From Acidobacteriota bacterium (GTDB lineage Bacteria > Acidobacteriota > Blastocatellia > Pyrinomonadales > Pyrinomonadaceae), in assembly GCA_023389035.1 (NCBI GenBank), contig JAEWFC010000024.1:1-64000 (forward strand): 64,000 bases of DNA. Direction: 5' to 3'. Every line of letters starts with the position of its first letter. Within the stretch, counting starts at the first letter, position 1. A model generated the notes under the pieces. It searched no databases. It was not told the origin of the DNA and saw only the letters and a list, made by a program, of their open reading frames with translations. A program made the position numbers and the translations under genes. This document shows, piece after piece, positions 44,050 through 52,625 of this stretch.

Positions 44050-45069
44050 ATGCAGACCTTCGCCACCGCAAAACAAGAACTGCTTCCGCAGATCGCCGCC
44101 AGGAAGATCTTCGGCAAAATCAAGGGTGAATTGGCTCTTGTCGAGGAAGAGTTTGAACGGCAAGCGGCCTCAAATATCCAGGTCATCAGCTTTCTGGGCG
44201 ATTACCTGCGTGCTTCCGGCGGGAAGCGCGTGCGGCCGGCGTTGCTAGTGCTTTCAGCTTACGCGGTCGGCGGCCACGGTTCGGATGACAATGTCATCCG
44301 GCTTGCGACCGTGATGGAGATGCTCCACACGGCGACCCTTGTGCATGACGACATCATCGACAATGCGGACACCCGACGCAGCCGCCCATCGGTAAATGCA
44401 CGGTTCGGCAACCACGCTGCTGTTTTGATGGGCGACTGGCTGTATATGTCTGCTTTCGAGGCGTCGCTGAAAGAACGGTCGCTGCCGATCCTCGATATCC
44501 TCACGAAGCTCACGCGAAAGATGACCGAGGGCGAGATCATTCAGCTTACGACCGTTGGCGATTCGGCTATCGCGCGCGAGGAGTATTTCGATATTCTGCG
44601 CCGAAAGACAGCATACCTTTTTTCGGGATGCTGTGAGATCGGAGCGATCGTCGGTGGGGCCGATCCTGCTCGACAGGCCGCCCTTCGCGATTATGGAATG
44701 AATCTAGGCATCGCGTTCCAACTGGCTGACGACCTGCTCGATTTCACTGCCGACGAAGCAACACTAGGCAAAGCTTCCGGGGCCGACCTTCTCGAAGGGA
44801 AACTAACTCTGCCAGTGATACTTCTCACCGAACGCGATGGTGCGATCAGGGGAATGCTTGAAGAGGTGATGGATAGCGGCGAATATCAGAACGGTCAGCG
44901 TGAAGAGATCTACGAGCGGCTGATCACTTCCGGGGCTATGAAAGATGCCCGCGAGATAGCTGATTCCTACGCCATAGCGGCCCGAAAAAGTCTTGAAGTT
45001 TTGCCTAAAACCGAGTATCTTCAAGCTTTAGATGGGATACCGGGTTATGTCATCGCTCGCAGCAATTGA
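44050..45069 (+). CDS. ispB: Long-chain polyprenyl diphosphate synthase
   Basis: It elongates farnesyl diphosphate with isopentenyl units to give a C35-C50 chain for quinones. The 339-residue protein has the first Asp-rich motif LVHDDIIDNADTRR (Asp100, 101, 104), GGKRVRPALLVLSA, GNHAAVLMGDWLYMSAF, and the second motif QLADDLLDFTAD. Chain length is not predictable, so ispB is used in the broad sense. It lies 6 bp after the signal peptidase gene. Confidence 0.9.
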   Translation: MQTFATAKQELLPQIAARKIFGKIKGELALVEEEFERQAASNIQVISFLGDYLRASGGKRVRPALLVLSAYAVGGHGSDDNVIRLATVMEMLHTATLVHDDIIDNADTRRSRPSVNARFGNHAAVLMGDWLYMSAFEASLKERSLPILDILTKLTRKMTEGEIIQLTTVGDSAIAREEYFDILRRKTAYLFSGCCEIGAIVGGADPARQAALRDYGMNLGIAFQLADDLLDFTADEATLGKASGADLLEGKLTLPVILLTERDGAIRGMLEEVMDSGEYQNGQREEIYERLITSGAMKDAREIADSYAIAARKSLEVLPKTEYLQALDGIPGYVIARSN

Positions 45070-45109
45070 TCAAAGCTACTGCCGTTAGGTCCAATGTTTC
45101 GCTAAAACC

Positions 45110-45115
45110 TTTAAT
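45110..45115 (+). promoter_or_regulatory. Candidate -10 element (TTTAAT), leaderless start
   Basis: TTTAAT lies 6 nt before the ATG of the HARE-HTH protein gene, which has no Shine-Dalgarno. It is one of several such arrangements in this window. Confidence 0.35.
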
Positions 45116-45121
45116 TCCAGC

Positions 45122-45760
45122 ATGTTAGACGCAACTCTTATCACGACGCTTGAAAAAAGCCTTCACGAGACGCGCAACGCACAAAATCGCTTGATGGGAC
45201 GTCTCCGTGAGGTGGAACTTGAATCCGAAAGGCTTCGCGAGGAGATACAGGCCCTTGAGAACAGTGCATCGCAGACCGAATCCGCGATCGACAGCCTGCT
45301 CGTGGCGATGCGTTCCAGCAGCCGGGCAATGACTCCCGAGTTCCTGCGAAGCTTTGCGAATCTCGACGAAGAGGAATATAGGGCCGCGGAACGAAGGCCG
45401 ACGACCGTAAAGCGGCGTACGAATGCTAAACGTATCTCCGAGCATTCACAGGATGGCAAGGTCGCTTACCTGGATACGAGCCGATCAGTCCCGCTTCGGA
45501 CAAATAATTTCGAACCCATAAGCCATCGATTCGCGGACCGCACGATAACGCAGGCATGCACGTTGCTGCTGCGCGAGGCCGGCAAACCGCTTCATGTCAA
45601 TGAGCTTTATAACCTGCTTGTTGCGGGAGGAATGGAGTTCAAGGGCAACAATCCGACGATATCCGTGGCCGTTTCGCTTAACCGCAACCGACGATTCCGC
45701 AAAGTCGAGCCCGGAACCTTTGACCTGGTCATGCGAGATGCCTCGAGAGCGGCTTCATAG
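45122..45760 (+). CDS. Coiled-coil protein with C-terminal HARE-HTH domain
   Basis: The 212-residue protein has an N-terminal coiled coil (about 5-60, TLEKSLHETRNAQNRLMGRLREVELESERLREEI), a charged linker (about 85-130) and a C-terminal winged-helix of HARE-HTH type (about 138-205: ITQACTLLLREAGKPLHVNELYNLLVAGGMEF, then NPTISVAVSLNRNRRFRKVEPGTFDL). HARE-HTH domains occur in bacterial RNA polymerase delta subunits, restriction enzymes and eukaryotic chromatin proteins. A dimeric DNA-binding role is inferred. Confidence 0.7.
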   Translation: MLDATLITTLEKSLHETRNAQNRLMGRLREVELESERLREEIQALENSASQTESAIDSLLVAMRSSSRAMTPEFLRSFANLDEEEYRAAERRPTTVKRRTNAKRISEHSQDGKVAYLDTSRSVPLRTNNFEPISHRFADRTITQACTLLLREAGKPLHVNELYNLLVAGGMEFKGNNPTISVAVSLNRNRRFRKVEPGTFDLVMRDASRAAS

Positions 45761-45774
45761 CTGGCCCTGCAGCA

Positions 45775-45803
45775 TCGACAATCGACATTAGCGGCTATAT
45801 AAT
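45775..45803 (+). promoter_or_regulatory. Strong sigma70-type promoter for LVIVD/VCBS gene
   Basis: TCGACA (45775-45780), 17 nt, TATAAT (45798-45803): five of six and six of six consensus matches. Transcription would start near 45810, giving a 5' leader of about 70 nt before the ATG at 45879. Confidence 0.7.
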
Positions 45804-45878
45804 TTCTCGAATCTTTTAATTGGATCGTCGTGTTGGCGTTCTATCGCCGGATCACGCAGAGTTTGCCCCCTTGCACCA

Positions 45879-47927
45879 ATGAATATGAACCTTTTGCGAT
45901 ACATCTTCGCGATCGTCCTTGTGACCGGTTGCCTCGCTACCAGCAGCTACGCAGTCAAGACGTACCGTCTGCGTTCAAACATCAATCCCGGCTGTGCTAC
46001 GAGCTCAGCGTTGAAGTACGCAGATATTCACGCAGACGGCAACTTGGCCGTAATGGGCAGCTATAACTGCCGCGGCGCATTTATCTTCGACATTTCGAAT
46101 CCCGACGCTCCTGTGCTGCGATCGTGGTACAACCCCGGTGCGAATATTCAGTTCCTGGAAGCGATAGTCATTGGAAACCGCGGCTATTTTGGTGCGGGAA
46201 ATGGGACCACGAACGGTGTTCATATTGTGGACCTGACGAACCCGGCAAGCCCGCAGCTGCTGGGTATCGTCAACGCCGCGAACGGCGGGCACGCGACCAT
46301 CCACGAGATGATGGTCTTCGACCAGGCTGGCCAACGTTACCTGTTGATAAATTCGAATTCGACGGCGACTCGTTCGCTCAAGATCCTTAACGTAACGAAT
46401 CCCGCGGTCCCGGTGCTGAAATATACGTTCAACTCGACCGATAATGGTTGGGTTCACGCGATGCATATCCGCGGAAACAGGATGTTCCTCTCGGGATTCA
46501 GCTCGAGCACTCGTGTAGACATTTACGATATATCAAATCTCGCAGCGACCGGCCCGGCTCACATCGGCACTGTTCCGGTCGGCCTAGGTTCAAACCACAG
46601 CACCTGGACGAGCGAGGACGGCAATTTTCTATATAGTGCCCGCGAGATCAGCAACAGTGATGTTACAAATCCGGGGGACATCCGTGTTTATGACATCTCC
46701 GAGCCGTCTACGCCGCTGCTGGTGAAACGTGTTTCGATGAACGACCTAGGTATCGTTGCGGTTACGCCGCATAATCCGGTCGTGATGGGCGATAAACTTT
46801 ACGTTTCCTGGTATCAGGCCGGAACACAGGTTTTCGATATCAGTGAGCCCTGGAACCCGGTGCGGATCGGCGAGTATGATACTTGGCCCGCGCAGTTCAC
46901 CGAGGAAGACCTCGAGAATGTTAAGAAAACCCAACCGGACGACGTGGTGTGCGGTGTGGATCAGTTGACCAATACGATGATCTCGGGCTACAACGGCAAC
47001 TGGGCCGTTTATCCGTTCCTCGGCGAGGACAAGGTCCTTCTCGGCGATCTGACCACAGGCCTTTACGTGATCGACGTGTCAGGTTCAGGGAATCCGATAT
47101 CCGATTTCGACGGCGACGGCCGGACGGACCTTTCGATGTTCAATCCCGCATCAGGAAACTGGTCGGTGGAACGCAGCTCGGATAGCGGAGCTTCCACGCT
47201 GTGGTGGGGCCAGACCGAAGACATTCCGGTCGCTTCCGATTATGATGGCGACGGGAAAGCGGATTACGCGATCTTTCGCCCCAGCACCGGGACGTGGTGG
47301 TTCGTAATGAGCTCCAACGGTTCACGGCCGGCGGTAAGTTTCGGAATGCAGGGTGACATCCCGATCACCGGAGACTACGACGGCGACGGAAAGACCGATA
47401 TTGCTGTCTTCAGGCCTTCGACCGGCGTTTGGTACATATTGAAGAGCTCGGGCGGCGTGTCATACGTTTCCTGGGGGCTCGCAGGCGACAAGCCGATCCC
47501 GATGGATCACGACGGTGACGGCAAGACCGACATCGCTGTTTGGCGTCCATCGACCGGTGTTTGGTACGTTGTTCGAAGTTCTGACAACGGCTTCGTATTC
47601 TTTGCGTTCGGTACCGAGGGAGATCGGCCGCTCGTTGCCGACCTCAATGGCGATGGACGCAGCGAGTTTACGGTGTTCCGTCCGTCAGAAGGTATCTGGT
47701 ATTTCTGGGATCCGTCCAATAGTTCGTATTTCGGCTTCAATTTCGGATTAGGTTCTGACATTCCGGTGCCGGCCGATTACGACGGCGATGGAAAAACGGA
47801 TGTTGCCGTCGTCAGGCCTGAGAGCAATACCTGGTACCGGCTTAACAGCTCAAATCAAGCGTTCATCGTTCGCAGTTTCGGGAATGCCGGTGACATACCG
47901 TCGCCCTCATCCGTACAGCCGAACTGA
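45879..47927 (+). CDS. Secreted LVIVD-repeat plus VCBS/FG-GAP repeat protein
   Basis: The 682-residue protein has a signal peptide (LLRYIFAIVLVTGCLATSSYA). The first half (about 45-400) carries six or seven LVIVD repeats recognised by segments such as FIFDISNPDAPVL, VHIVDLTNPASPQL and IRVYDISEPSTPLL, which form a beta-propeller. The second half (about 405-680) has six VCBS-type units of about 45 residues with calcium-binding DxDGDGxxD loops (DFDGDGRTD, DYDGDGKAD, DYDGDGKTD, DHDGDGKTD, DLNGDGRSE, DYDGDGKTD). It is probably a cell-surface or secreted binding protein. No sortase or PEP-CTERM anchor is visible. Confidence 0.88.
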   Translation: MNMNLLRYIFAIVLVTGCLATSSYAVKTYRLRSNINPGCATSSALKYADIHADGNLAVMGSYNCRGAFIFDISNPDAPVLRSWYNPGANIQFLEAIVIGNRGYFGAGNGTTNGVHIVDLTNPASPQLLGIVNAANGGHATIHEMMVFDQAGQRYLLINSNSTATRSLKILNVTNPAVPVLKYTFNSTDNGWVHAMHIRGNRMFLSGFSSSTRVDIYDISNLAATGPAHIGTVPVGLGSNHSTWTSEDGNFLYSAREISNSDVTNPGDIRVYDISEPSTPLLVKRVSMNDLGIVAVTPHNPVVMGDKLYVSWYQAGTQVFDISEPWNPVRIGEYDTWPAQFTEEDLENVKKTQPDDVVCGVDQLTNTMISGYNGNWAVYPFLGEDKVLLGDLTTGLYVIDVSGSGNPISDFDGDGRTDLSMFNPASGNWSVERSSDSGASTLWWGQTEDIPVASDYDGDGKADYAIFRPSTGTWWFVMSSNGSRPAVSFGMQGDIPITGDYDGDGKTDIAVFRPSTGVWYILKSSGGVSYVSWGLAGDKPIPMDHDGDGKTDIAVWRPSTGVWYVVRSSDNGFVFFAFGTEGDRPLVADLNGDGRSEFTVFRPSEGIWYFWDPSNSSYFGFNFGLGSDIPVPADYDGDGKTDVAVVRPESNTWYRLNSSNQAFIVRSFGNAGDIPSPSSVQPN

Positions 47928-47951
47928 TCGAATTAGCAGATCCCAACGAGG

Positions 47952-47985
47952 CCCAAAGTCAGATGCGTTTGACTTTGGGTTTTTT
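47952..47985 (+). terminator. Intrinsic terminator after LVIVD/VCBS gene
   Basis: CCCAAAGTCA and TGACTTTGGG form a perfect 10-bp stem with an 8-nt loop followed by TTTTTTG. Its 3' arm doubles as the -35 of the next gene. Confidence 0.92.
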
Positions 47986-47996
47986 GTTCCTATTAT
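47969..47996 (+). promoter_or_regulatory. Promoter of FHA-PrsW gene, inside terminator, leaderless
   Basis: TTGACT (47969-47974), 16-nt spacer, TATTAT (47991-47996), then 6 nt and ATG at 48003. The -35 is formed by the 3' arm of the preceding terminator. There is no Shine-Dalgarno, so the mRNA is probably leaderless. Confidence 0.6.
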
Positions 47997-48002
47997 TGCT
48001 GT

Positions 48003-49646
48003 ATGAAATTGCGGCTCACGGTCAACGAAGGCACATTAGCGGGGCAGACGTTCGACCTCGAGACCGGATTTATTTGGATCGGTCGCGGTGAGAACTGCAG
48101 TGTCCGCTTCGACCCAGCCGGCGAACGGATCGCCTCTAAACAGCATGCTTTCATCGAAGCCCGGCCCGACGGCTATCACATTACTGACAATCAAAGCACG
48201 AACGGCACCATCGTAAACGGAACGCGGGTAACGACCCAACTTCTGAACGACGGCGATGTGATCCAGTTTGGACGCAATGGCGTCACTGCGACCGTTGCGA
48301 TCGATCGGGCGGCGGTCAATGAATCGACGCCCGCCGAGAGCTTTCGTCAGGAGCAGTTTGAGAACTTTCAGCAAGTTGCCGGCAGTGTCCCGACCGGCTT
48401 TCAAAATTCGATATCCAATATCGGGCTCGGCCACATCGAAGCCGTACCGCCGCCTCCGCCCAAGCGGGTTTGGCCGATCATATTAATATCGCTCGCGTTT
48501 CTGGTTATCATTCCCTTGGGGATACTCGTGATGGCCTTCATCACGGCGCAACTCGGGCTGTTTGCGGGTTTGCTCGCGACCGTGATCGCGTTCACGCCCG
48601 CCGTGATCTACGCCTTTCCGCTGATCTGGCTTGACCGCTTCGATCCGGAGCCGCCGTGGTTGGTGGCTCTTGCGTTCTCTTGGGGAGCGTGCGTCGCCGT
48701 ATTCGTTTCGCTGATCGTCAACACGGTATTCGGGGCGGTGGTTTATGCCGGGACCGGCGTGCCTGAACTCGCGGATATCGCTGGTGCCGTTATCTCTGCC
48801 CCGGTCATCGAAGAGGCGTCAAAGGGCGTCGGCCTGTTGCTGCTTCTAGTTTTGTTTCGACGCTATTTCGATGACATTCTGGATGGCATAGTATTCGGCG
48901 GGATCATCGCATTAGGTTTCGCCACGGTCGAGAACGTGCTTTATTACGGCAGCGGTATCGATCGAGCGATAACCGAATACGGCCTGACGTCGACGGCAGC
49001 TTTAAGCTTTCTTTTCTTGTTCGCCCTGCGCGGCATCTTGTCGCCGTGGGCACACGTGACGTTCACAGCGATGATCGGCATCGGCTGCGGCGTTTCTCGT
49101 GAATCGCATAATTGGTTCGTTCGCATTGCAGCACCTATCGCGGGATACATCGTAGCGGTAGTTTTGCATGCGATCTGGAACGGCATGGGGATCGCGATAA
49201 CCGTCGCACTGATCAGCTTCGGGTTTGCACCTGTTTGCGATTCGATCGGGCTGGGCGGTCAAATGATAGGCCTTTGTGGATTTTTGACGCTGTACCTGTT
49301 ATTCGAGATCCCCCTGTTCCTGCTATTTCTGGGATTTGCGTTCTGGGTGATGCGGCGGCAGCGTAGGATCTTGGATGAAATGCTCGCGATCGACATCGCT
49401 CGCGGACTACTAACAAAAGAGGATCTCGCCCGCACGTGCACGTTCTTTAAGAGCTTTTTCTGGATGCTCGGAGGTGCCTTTTCGGGCAAATTCTTCGCCC
49501 GCTATCGATACTCGCGAGCGGTTTCCAAACTCGGCCTCAGCTATTGGCACATACAGCGGGCGACAAAGGCACAAGGGCATACCGCGAGCTTTCAGCAGAA
49601 TCCGCTGCTTCGCGATGAGGTGCTTCGCTGGCGGGATAAGATCTAG
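48003..49646 (+). CDS. FHA domain - PrsW family intramembrane protease fusion
   Basis: The 547-residue protein has an N-terminal FHA domain (1-100: IWIGRGENCSVRF, ASKQHAFIEARPDG, DNQSTNGTIVNGTRV), which binds phosphothreonine, a linker ending in a proline run (150-153), and eight or nine membrane helices of the PrsW family. The protease signature is present: SAPVIEEASKG with Glu270-Glu271, FATVENVLYYG, WAHVTFTAM and later VLHAIWNG. PrsW cleaves anti-sigma factors in Bacillus. A tail of about 90 residues after the last helix is cytoplasmic. The fusion suggests an intramembrane protease recruited or controlled by Ser/Thr phosphorylation; two kinases follow within 6 kb. Confidence 0.88.
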   Translation: MKLRLTVNEGTLAGQTFDLETGFIWIGRGENCSVRFDPAGERIASKQHAFIEARPDGYHITDNQSTNGTIVNGTRVTTQLLNDGDVIQFGRNGVTATVAIDRAAVNESTPAESFRQEQFENFQQVAGSVPTGFQNSISNIGLGHIEAVPPPPPKRVWPIILISLAFLVIIPLGILVMAFITAQLGLFAGLLATVIAFTPAVIYAFPLIWLDRFDPEPPWLVALAFSWGACVAVFVSLIVNTVFGAVVYAGTGVPELADIAGAVISAPVIEEASKGVGLLLLLVLFRRYFDDILDGIVFGGIIALGFATVENVLYYGSGIDRAITEYGLTSTAALSFLFLFALRGILSPWAHVTFTAMIGIGCGVSRESHNWFVRIAAPIAGYIVAVVLHAIWNGMGIAITVALISFGFAPVCDSIGLGGQMIGLCGFLTLYLLFEIPLFLLFLGFAFWVMRRQRRILDEMLAIDIARGLLTKEDLARTCTFFKSFFWMLGGAFSGKFFARYRYSRAVSKLGLSYWHIQRATKAQGHTASFQQNPLLRDEVLRWRDKI

Positions 49647-49649
49647 GCG

Positions 49650-49686
49650 CGAAAAGGCCCTCGCAGTAACTGCGAAGGCCTTTTCG
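49650..49686. terminator. Bidirectional hairpin terminator
   Basis: CGAAAAGGCC and GGCCTTTTCG arms enclose an inner TCGCAG/CTGCGA stem, with a single C/A mismatch between them. It separates the FHA-PrsW gene from the tRNA on the opposite strand. Confidence 0.75.
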
Positions 49687-49695
49687 AGCGAAAAA

Positions 49696-49771
49696 TGGTA
49701 GGCCGAGCAGGGATCGAACCTGCGACCCACGGATTAAGAGTCCGTTGCTCTACCGACTGAGCTATCGACCC
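49696..49771 (-). tRNA. tRNA-Lys (anticodon CTT)
   Basis: The minus strand folds as a 76-nt tRNA with encoded CCA: acceptor GGGTCGA/TCGGCCT, D-arm AGCTCAGTCGGTAGAGC, anticodon loop CTCTTAA (CTT) on a perfect ACGGA/TCCGT stem, and T-arm GCAGGTTCGATCCCTGC. It reads the lysine codon AAG. No nearby attachment-site duplication was seen. Confidence 0.95.
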
Positions 49772-49914
49772 ATTTGACTCTCGGATTATAGCAACCGCCC
49801 TCGGGCACTGTAAAGCGTGCCGCGATCAGGGCATCTCTTTCCCAAATTCCATTTTATCCCGTAATATTATTAGCATCTGATCCCTGTGCGACCCTTATAA
49901 AATTCATTCAGCAG

Positions 49915-51537
49915 ATGAAAGAGTGCCCAAAATGTGAAGCCTGTTACCCGGACGAGATACCGACGTGTCCGGTCGATAACACGCCCACACGCTTTTCGCA
50001 GCCGGGCTCGCAGCTGCTTGCCGGCCGCTATCTGCTCGTGCGGCGGCTGGGAAAAGGCGCGATGGGTCAGGTCTATCTCGCAAACGATAATAAGTTTGCA
50101 GCACGAAAGGTCGCCGTAAAAACTGTCCGGCAGGATATCCTCAGCAGTGACGACCTGCAGGAAGGCGAAGCGATCGCACGTTTTGAACGCGAGGCACAGG
50201 CTGCAGCCTCGATCCAGCATCCAAACACGGTCAGCGTCACGGATTTCGGCGAGTCAGAGGACGGCGTATTTTTCCTCGTGATGGAATACGTCGAAGGCGA
50301 AACGCTCCACCGCCTGCTCAGACGCGAAGGAACACTCACTGTAAAACGTGCCGTCCGGCTATTGCGGCAGATCGCCGATGGTGTTGATGCCGCTCACGAG
50401 ATCGGTATTCTTCACCGCGATCTGAAGCCCGCAAATATTTTCATTCTTCAGAAAGGGAAGGGCGACGGGTTCATCAAGGTCGGAGATTTCGGCCTTGCCA
50501 AGATCGTCACGCAGACCGTAACCGATTTCAATTCGAACGCAACCCCTTCGTCTCGCGGCATCATCGGCACACCCGAGTTTATGTCGCCGGAGCAAATGCA
50601 GCCCGAGGTCGGTGTCGATGTTCGAACAGATATTTACGCCCTAGGCACGATCGCATATCTGATGCTGGGCGGAAAAACGCCATTTGCAGGTGACATGATG
50701 CAGCTGGTAATGCAGAAGATAATGCACAAACCGGCGCCGCTCTCGACCATTCGAACGGATATTCCCGCTGACGTTGAACGCGTGATCATGCGCTCGCTCG
50801 AGATCGATGTTGCCGAACGACCTGCTACCGTTACCGAATGGATCGACGAACTCGAGGAAGCGGCGGCTGACGTCGATGACTCAAAAAGCAAGGGCATTTC
50901 GCGGCTGGTCGTTCTTGGGCCAAACGGTGCGGAGGTTTACGTTAATGACGAGCGCAAGGGCAGCATCGGCAGCTCGGGCCGGGTCGTGCTGAGCGATGTT
51001 CCGGCCGGCCAGCATATTTTGCGGGTCTCAAAGGCCGGCGAACGCGATGATGAGCGTGTCATAGAGATCCGCGAAGGGGCGAATGAGCAGGTGATACAGG
51101 CACAGCTGCGTACCATCAATGAATCGGCCAGTCAGCCGTCGCCCTCGCAGGGAAGCAGCAGCAGCGGAGTTCGTTCGAGCGTAATGCCGGGAATTGTTGC
51201 GTGTACGAACTGCCATTCGCGCTTTGCCGAGGGAGCAAAATTTTGCGGACGCTGCGGCAATCGATCGTTTGTCCTTGTTAGTCCGGGCGAATCGGACGCA
51301 AACACATTCCCGTGCCCGAGGTGTGCGACTCGGCTTCTGCTAAACGCACGATTTTGTGGCCGCTGCGGACTAAGCATCGCTCCCGGCACTGCCCAAAGGG
51401 CTGCGTTCGTACAAAATATACAGCAGTTTCCGGACCGTTCACTGCCTCAACAGGCCGAGCGAATATGTCGCAAATGCGGCGGCAGTTTTCCTCCCCACAT
51501 TAAGTATTGCGGCCGCTGCGGCAGCCCGATGCTCTGA
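49915..51537 (+). CDS. Ser/Thr protein kinase with N- and C-terminal zinc ribbons and PEGA-like domain
   Basis: The 540-residue protein starts with a short zinc-ribbon-like tag (CPKCEACYPDEIPTCPVD). The Hanks-type kinase follows (about 38-310): GKGAMG loop (47-52), Lys69, catalytic Asp169 in HRDLKPANIF, Asp191 in DFG, and GTPEFMSPEQ. A PEGA-like beta domain (about 325-405, GPNGAEVYVNDERKGSIG) precedes three zinc ribbons ending in FCGRCG or YCGRCG (about 425-540). No membrane helix is visible, so it is cytoplasmic, unlike PASTA kinases. ATG 49915 has a TATAAA 13 nt upstream and no Shine-Dalgarno. Confidence 0.93.
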   Translation: MKECPKCEACYPDEIPTCPVDNTPTRFSQPGSQLLAGRYLLVRRLGKGAMGQVYLANDNKFAARKVAVKTVRQDILSSDDLQEGEAIARFEREAQAAASIQHPNTVSVTDFGESEDGVFFLVMEYVEGETLHRLLRREGTLTVKRAVRLLRQIADGVDAAHEIGILHRDLKPANIFILQKGKGDGFIKVGDFGLAKIVTQTVTDFNSNATPSSRGIIGTPEFMSPEQMQPEVGVDVRTDIYALGTIAYLMLGGKTPFAGDMMQLVMQKIMHKPAPLSTIRTDIPADVERVIMRSLEIDVAERPATVTEWIDELEEAAADVDDSKSKGISRLVVLGPNGAEVYVNDERKGSIGSSGRVVLSDVPAGQHILRVSKAGERDDERVIEIREGANEQVIQAQLRTINESASQPSPSQGSSSSGVRSSVMPGIVACTNCHSRFAEGAKFCGRCGNRSFVLVSPGESDANTFPCPRCATRLLLNARFCGRCGLSIAPGTAQRAAFVQNIQQFPDRSLPQQAERICRKCGGSFPPHIKYCGRCGSPML

Positions 51538-51612
51538 ATCGCTTCGCCGCGTCCTGCCGGAACTTTCCCTATCGAGCTTCGTTTATAGTAATTGTCGTTT
51601 ATAATGTTAAAT

Positions 51613-51638
51613 CATTGGCGTTCCTGCCAATGGTTTTT
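51613..51638 (+). terminator. Intrinsic terminator after kinase gene
   Basis: CATTGGC and GCCAATG arms have a 6-nt loop and are followed by GTTTTT. A TATAAT just upstream (51600-51605) could belong to a promoter, but no -35 was found. Confidence 0.7.
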
Positions 51639-51668
51639 CACGCTTATACATTCAGGGACTTGTACTTA

Positions 51669-52622
51669 ATGAAGATCTGTCCGACCTGTAGAAGAACATA
51701 TACCGACGCGGGGCTTAATTTCTGTCTCGACGATGGAACGGTCCTGACGGTCGCGGGTTCTGATCTGCCGGAAACGGTGATGATGAGCACACCGCCCCCG
51801 ACGAGCCCTGGCTCCGCTCCGGGACCGACTCAGCCGGGACCTTTTGGGGCGCCGCAACCAACGCCGCAAACGTGGCAGCAGCCTCAGTTTTCGATGCAGC
51901 CGCCGGTGAAGAAAAGCCGTACCGGTTTGTGGATACTCGGAATTGCGGCACTCGGCTTGCTGCTTTGCGGCGGTGGTGCTGTGCTTTTTGTTGGCCTTGC
52001 GGTGTACAACGCTCCGGCGGACGACGTTAGATCTGGTCCGACGCCCGCTGAAAAAAGTCCGACGCCGGCCCCGACTGGATCGCCGTTTGCCGGTACGACT
52101 AAGGTTGACCTGTCAGCATGGGTGAGTGAATCTCCGTACGGGACCACGTCGTACTCGGCTGGCGAGTTCATGATGGGTTCGAAGCAGAAAGATTATTACT
52201 ACGTGCTGGTTGCGGGTGAGGAGTTTCAGTCCGACTTGGCTACCGTCCGGGTAACGCTTCGAAATGTTGAGAACGGCAATACTAACCTCGGTTACGGAAT
52301 AGTCTTTCACAGCAAGCAGGTGCCGCTTCAGCAGGGATACGCTTTTCTTATCGACACCAAGCTCAAGCGCTATCGCGTCGTAAGGCATCAACCGGGCAAA
52401 GAACTTTCGGTAAAGGCGTGGACGACGTCAGATGCGATCAATCCGGGTACGGAATCGAATAAATTGGAAGTCCGTCACAAACGGAACACGAACGAGCTCT
52501 TCATAAACGACAAATCGGTGACAAGCATCCCGAATACATATGGTTTCAAGGGTGGCGTTGTCGGACTTTACACCGGTGACGCCTTGAAGATCGGGTTCAA
52601 AGACCTCGAGATCGTAAAATAG
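51669..52622 (+). CDS. Zinc-ribbon membrane protein with C-terminal lectin-like domain
   Basis: The 317-residue protein has an N-terminal tag CPTCRRTYTDAGLNFCLDDG, a Pro-rich linker (about 40-85), one membrane helix (about 92-115, GLWILGIAALGLLLCGGGAVLF), a Pro/Thr spacer and an external domain (about 145-317) of alternating strands ending VGLYTGDALKIGFKDLEIVK. That last part resembles the concanavalin-like domain of family 16 glycoside-binding proteins (DUF1080-like). ATG 51669 gives the same MKxCPxC start as the next gene; the frame from 51507 overlaps the kinase gene and is not used. Confidence 0.75.
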   Translation: MKICPTCRRTYTDAGLNFCLDDGTVLTVAGSDLPETVMMSTPPPTSPGSAPGPTQPGPFGAPQPTPQTWQQPQFSMQPPVKKSRTGLWILGIAALGLLLCGGGAVLFVGLAVYNAPADDVRSGPTPAEKSPTPAPTGSPFAGTTKVDLSAWVSESPYGTTSYSAGEFMMGSKQKDYYYVLVAGEEFQSDLATVRVTLRNVENGNTNLGYGIVFHSKQVPLQQGYAFLIDTKLKRYRVVRHQPGKELSVKAWTTSDAINPGTESNKLEVRHKRNTNELFINDKSVTSIPNTYGFKGGVVGLYTGDALKIGFKDLEIVK

Positions 52623-52625
52623 CTT

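Noticed and set aside
49696..49771. tRNA-Lys as an integration site for a mobile element
   Set aside because: No integrase gene or duplicated tRNA 3' end was found nearby.
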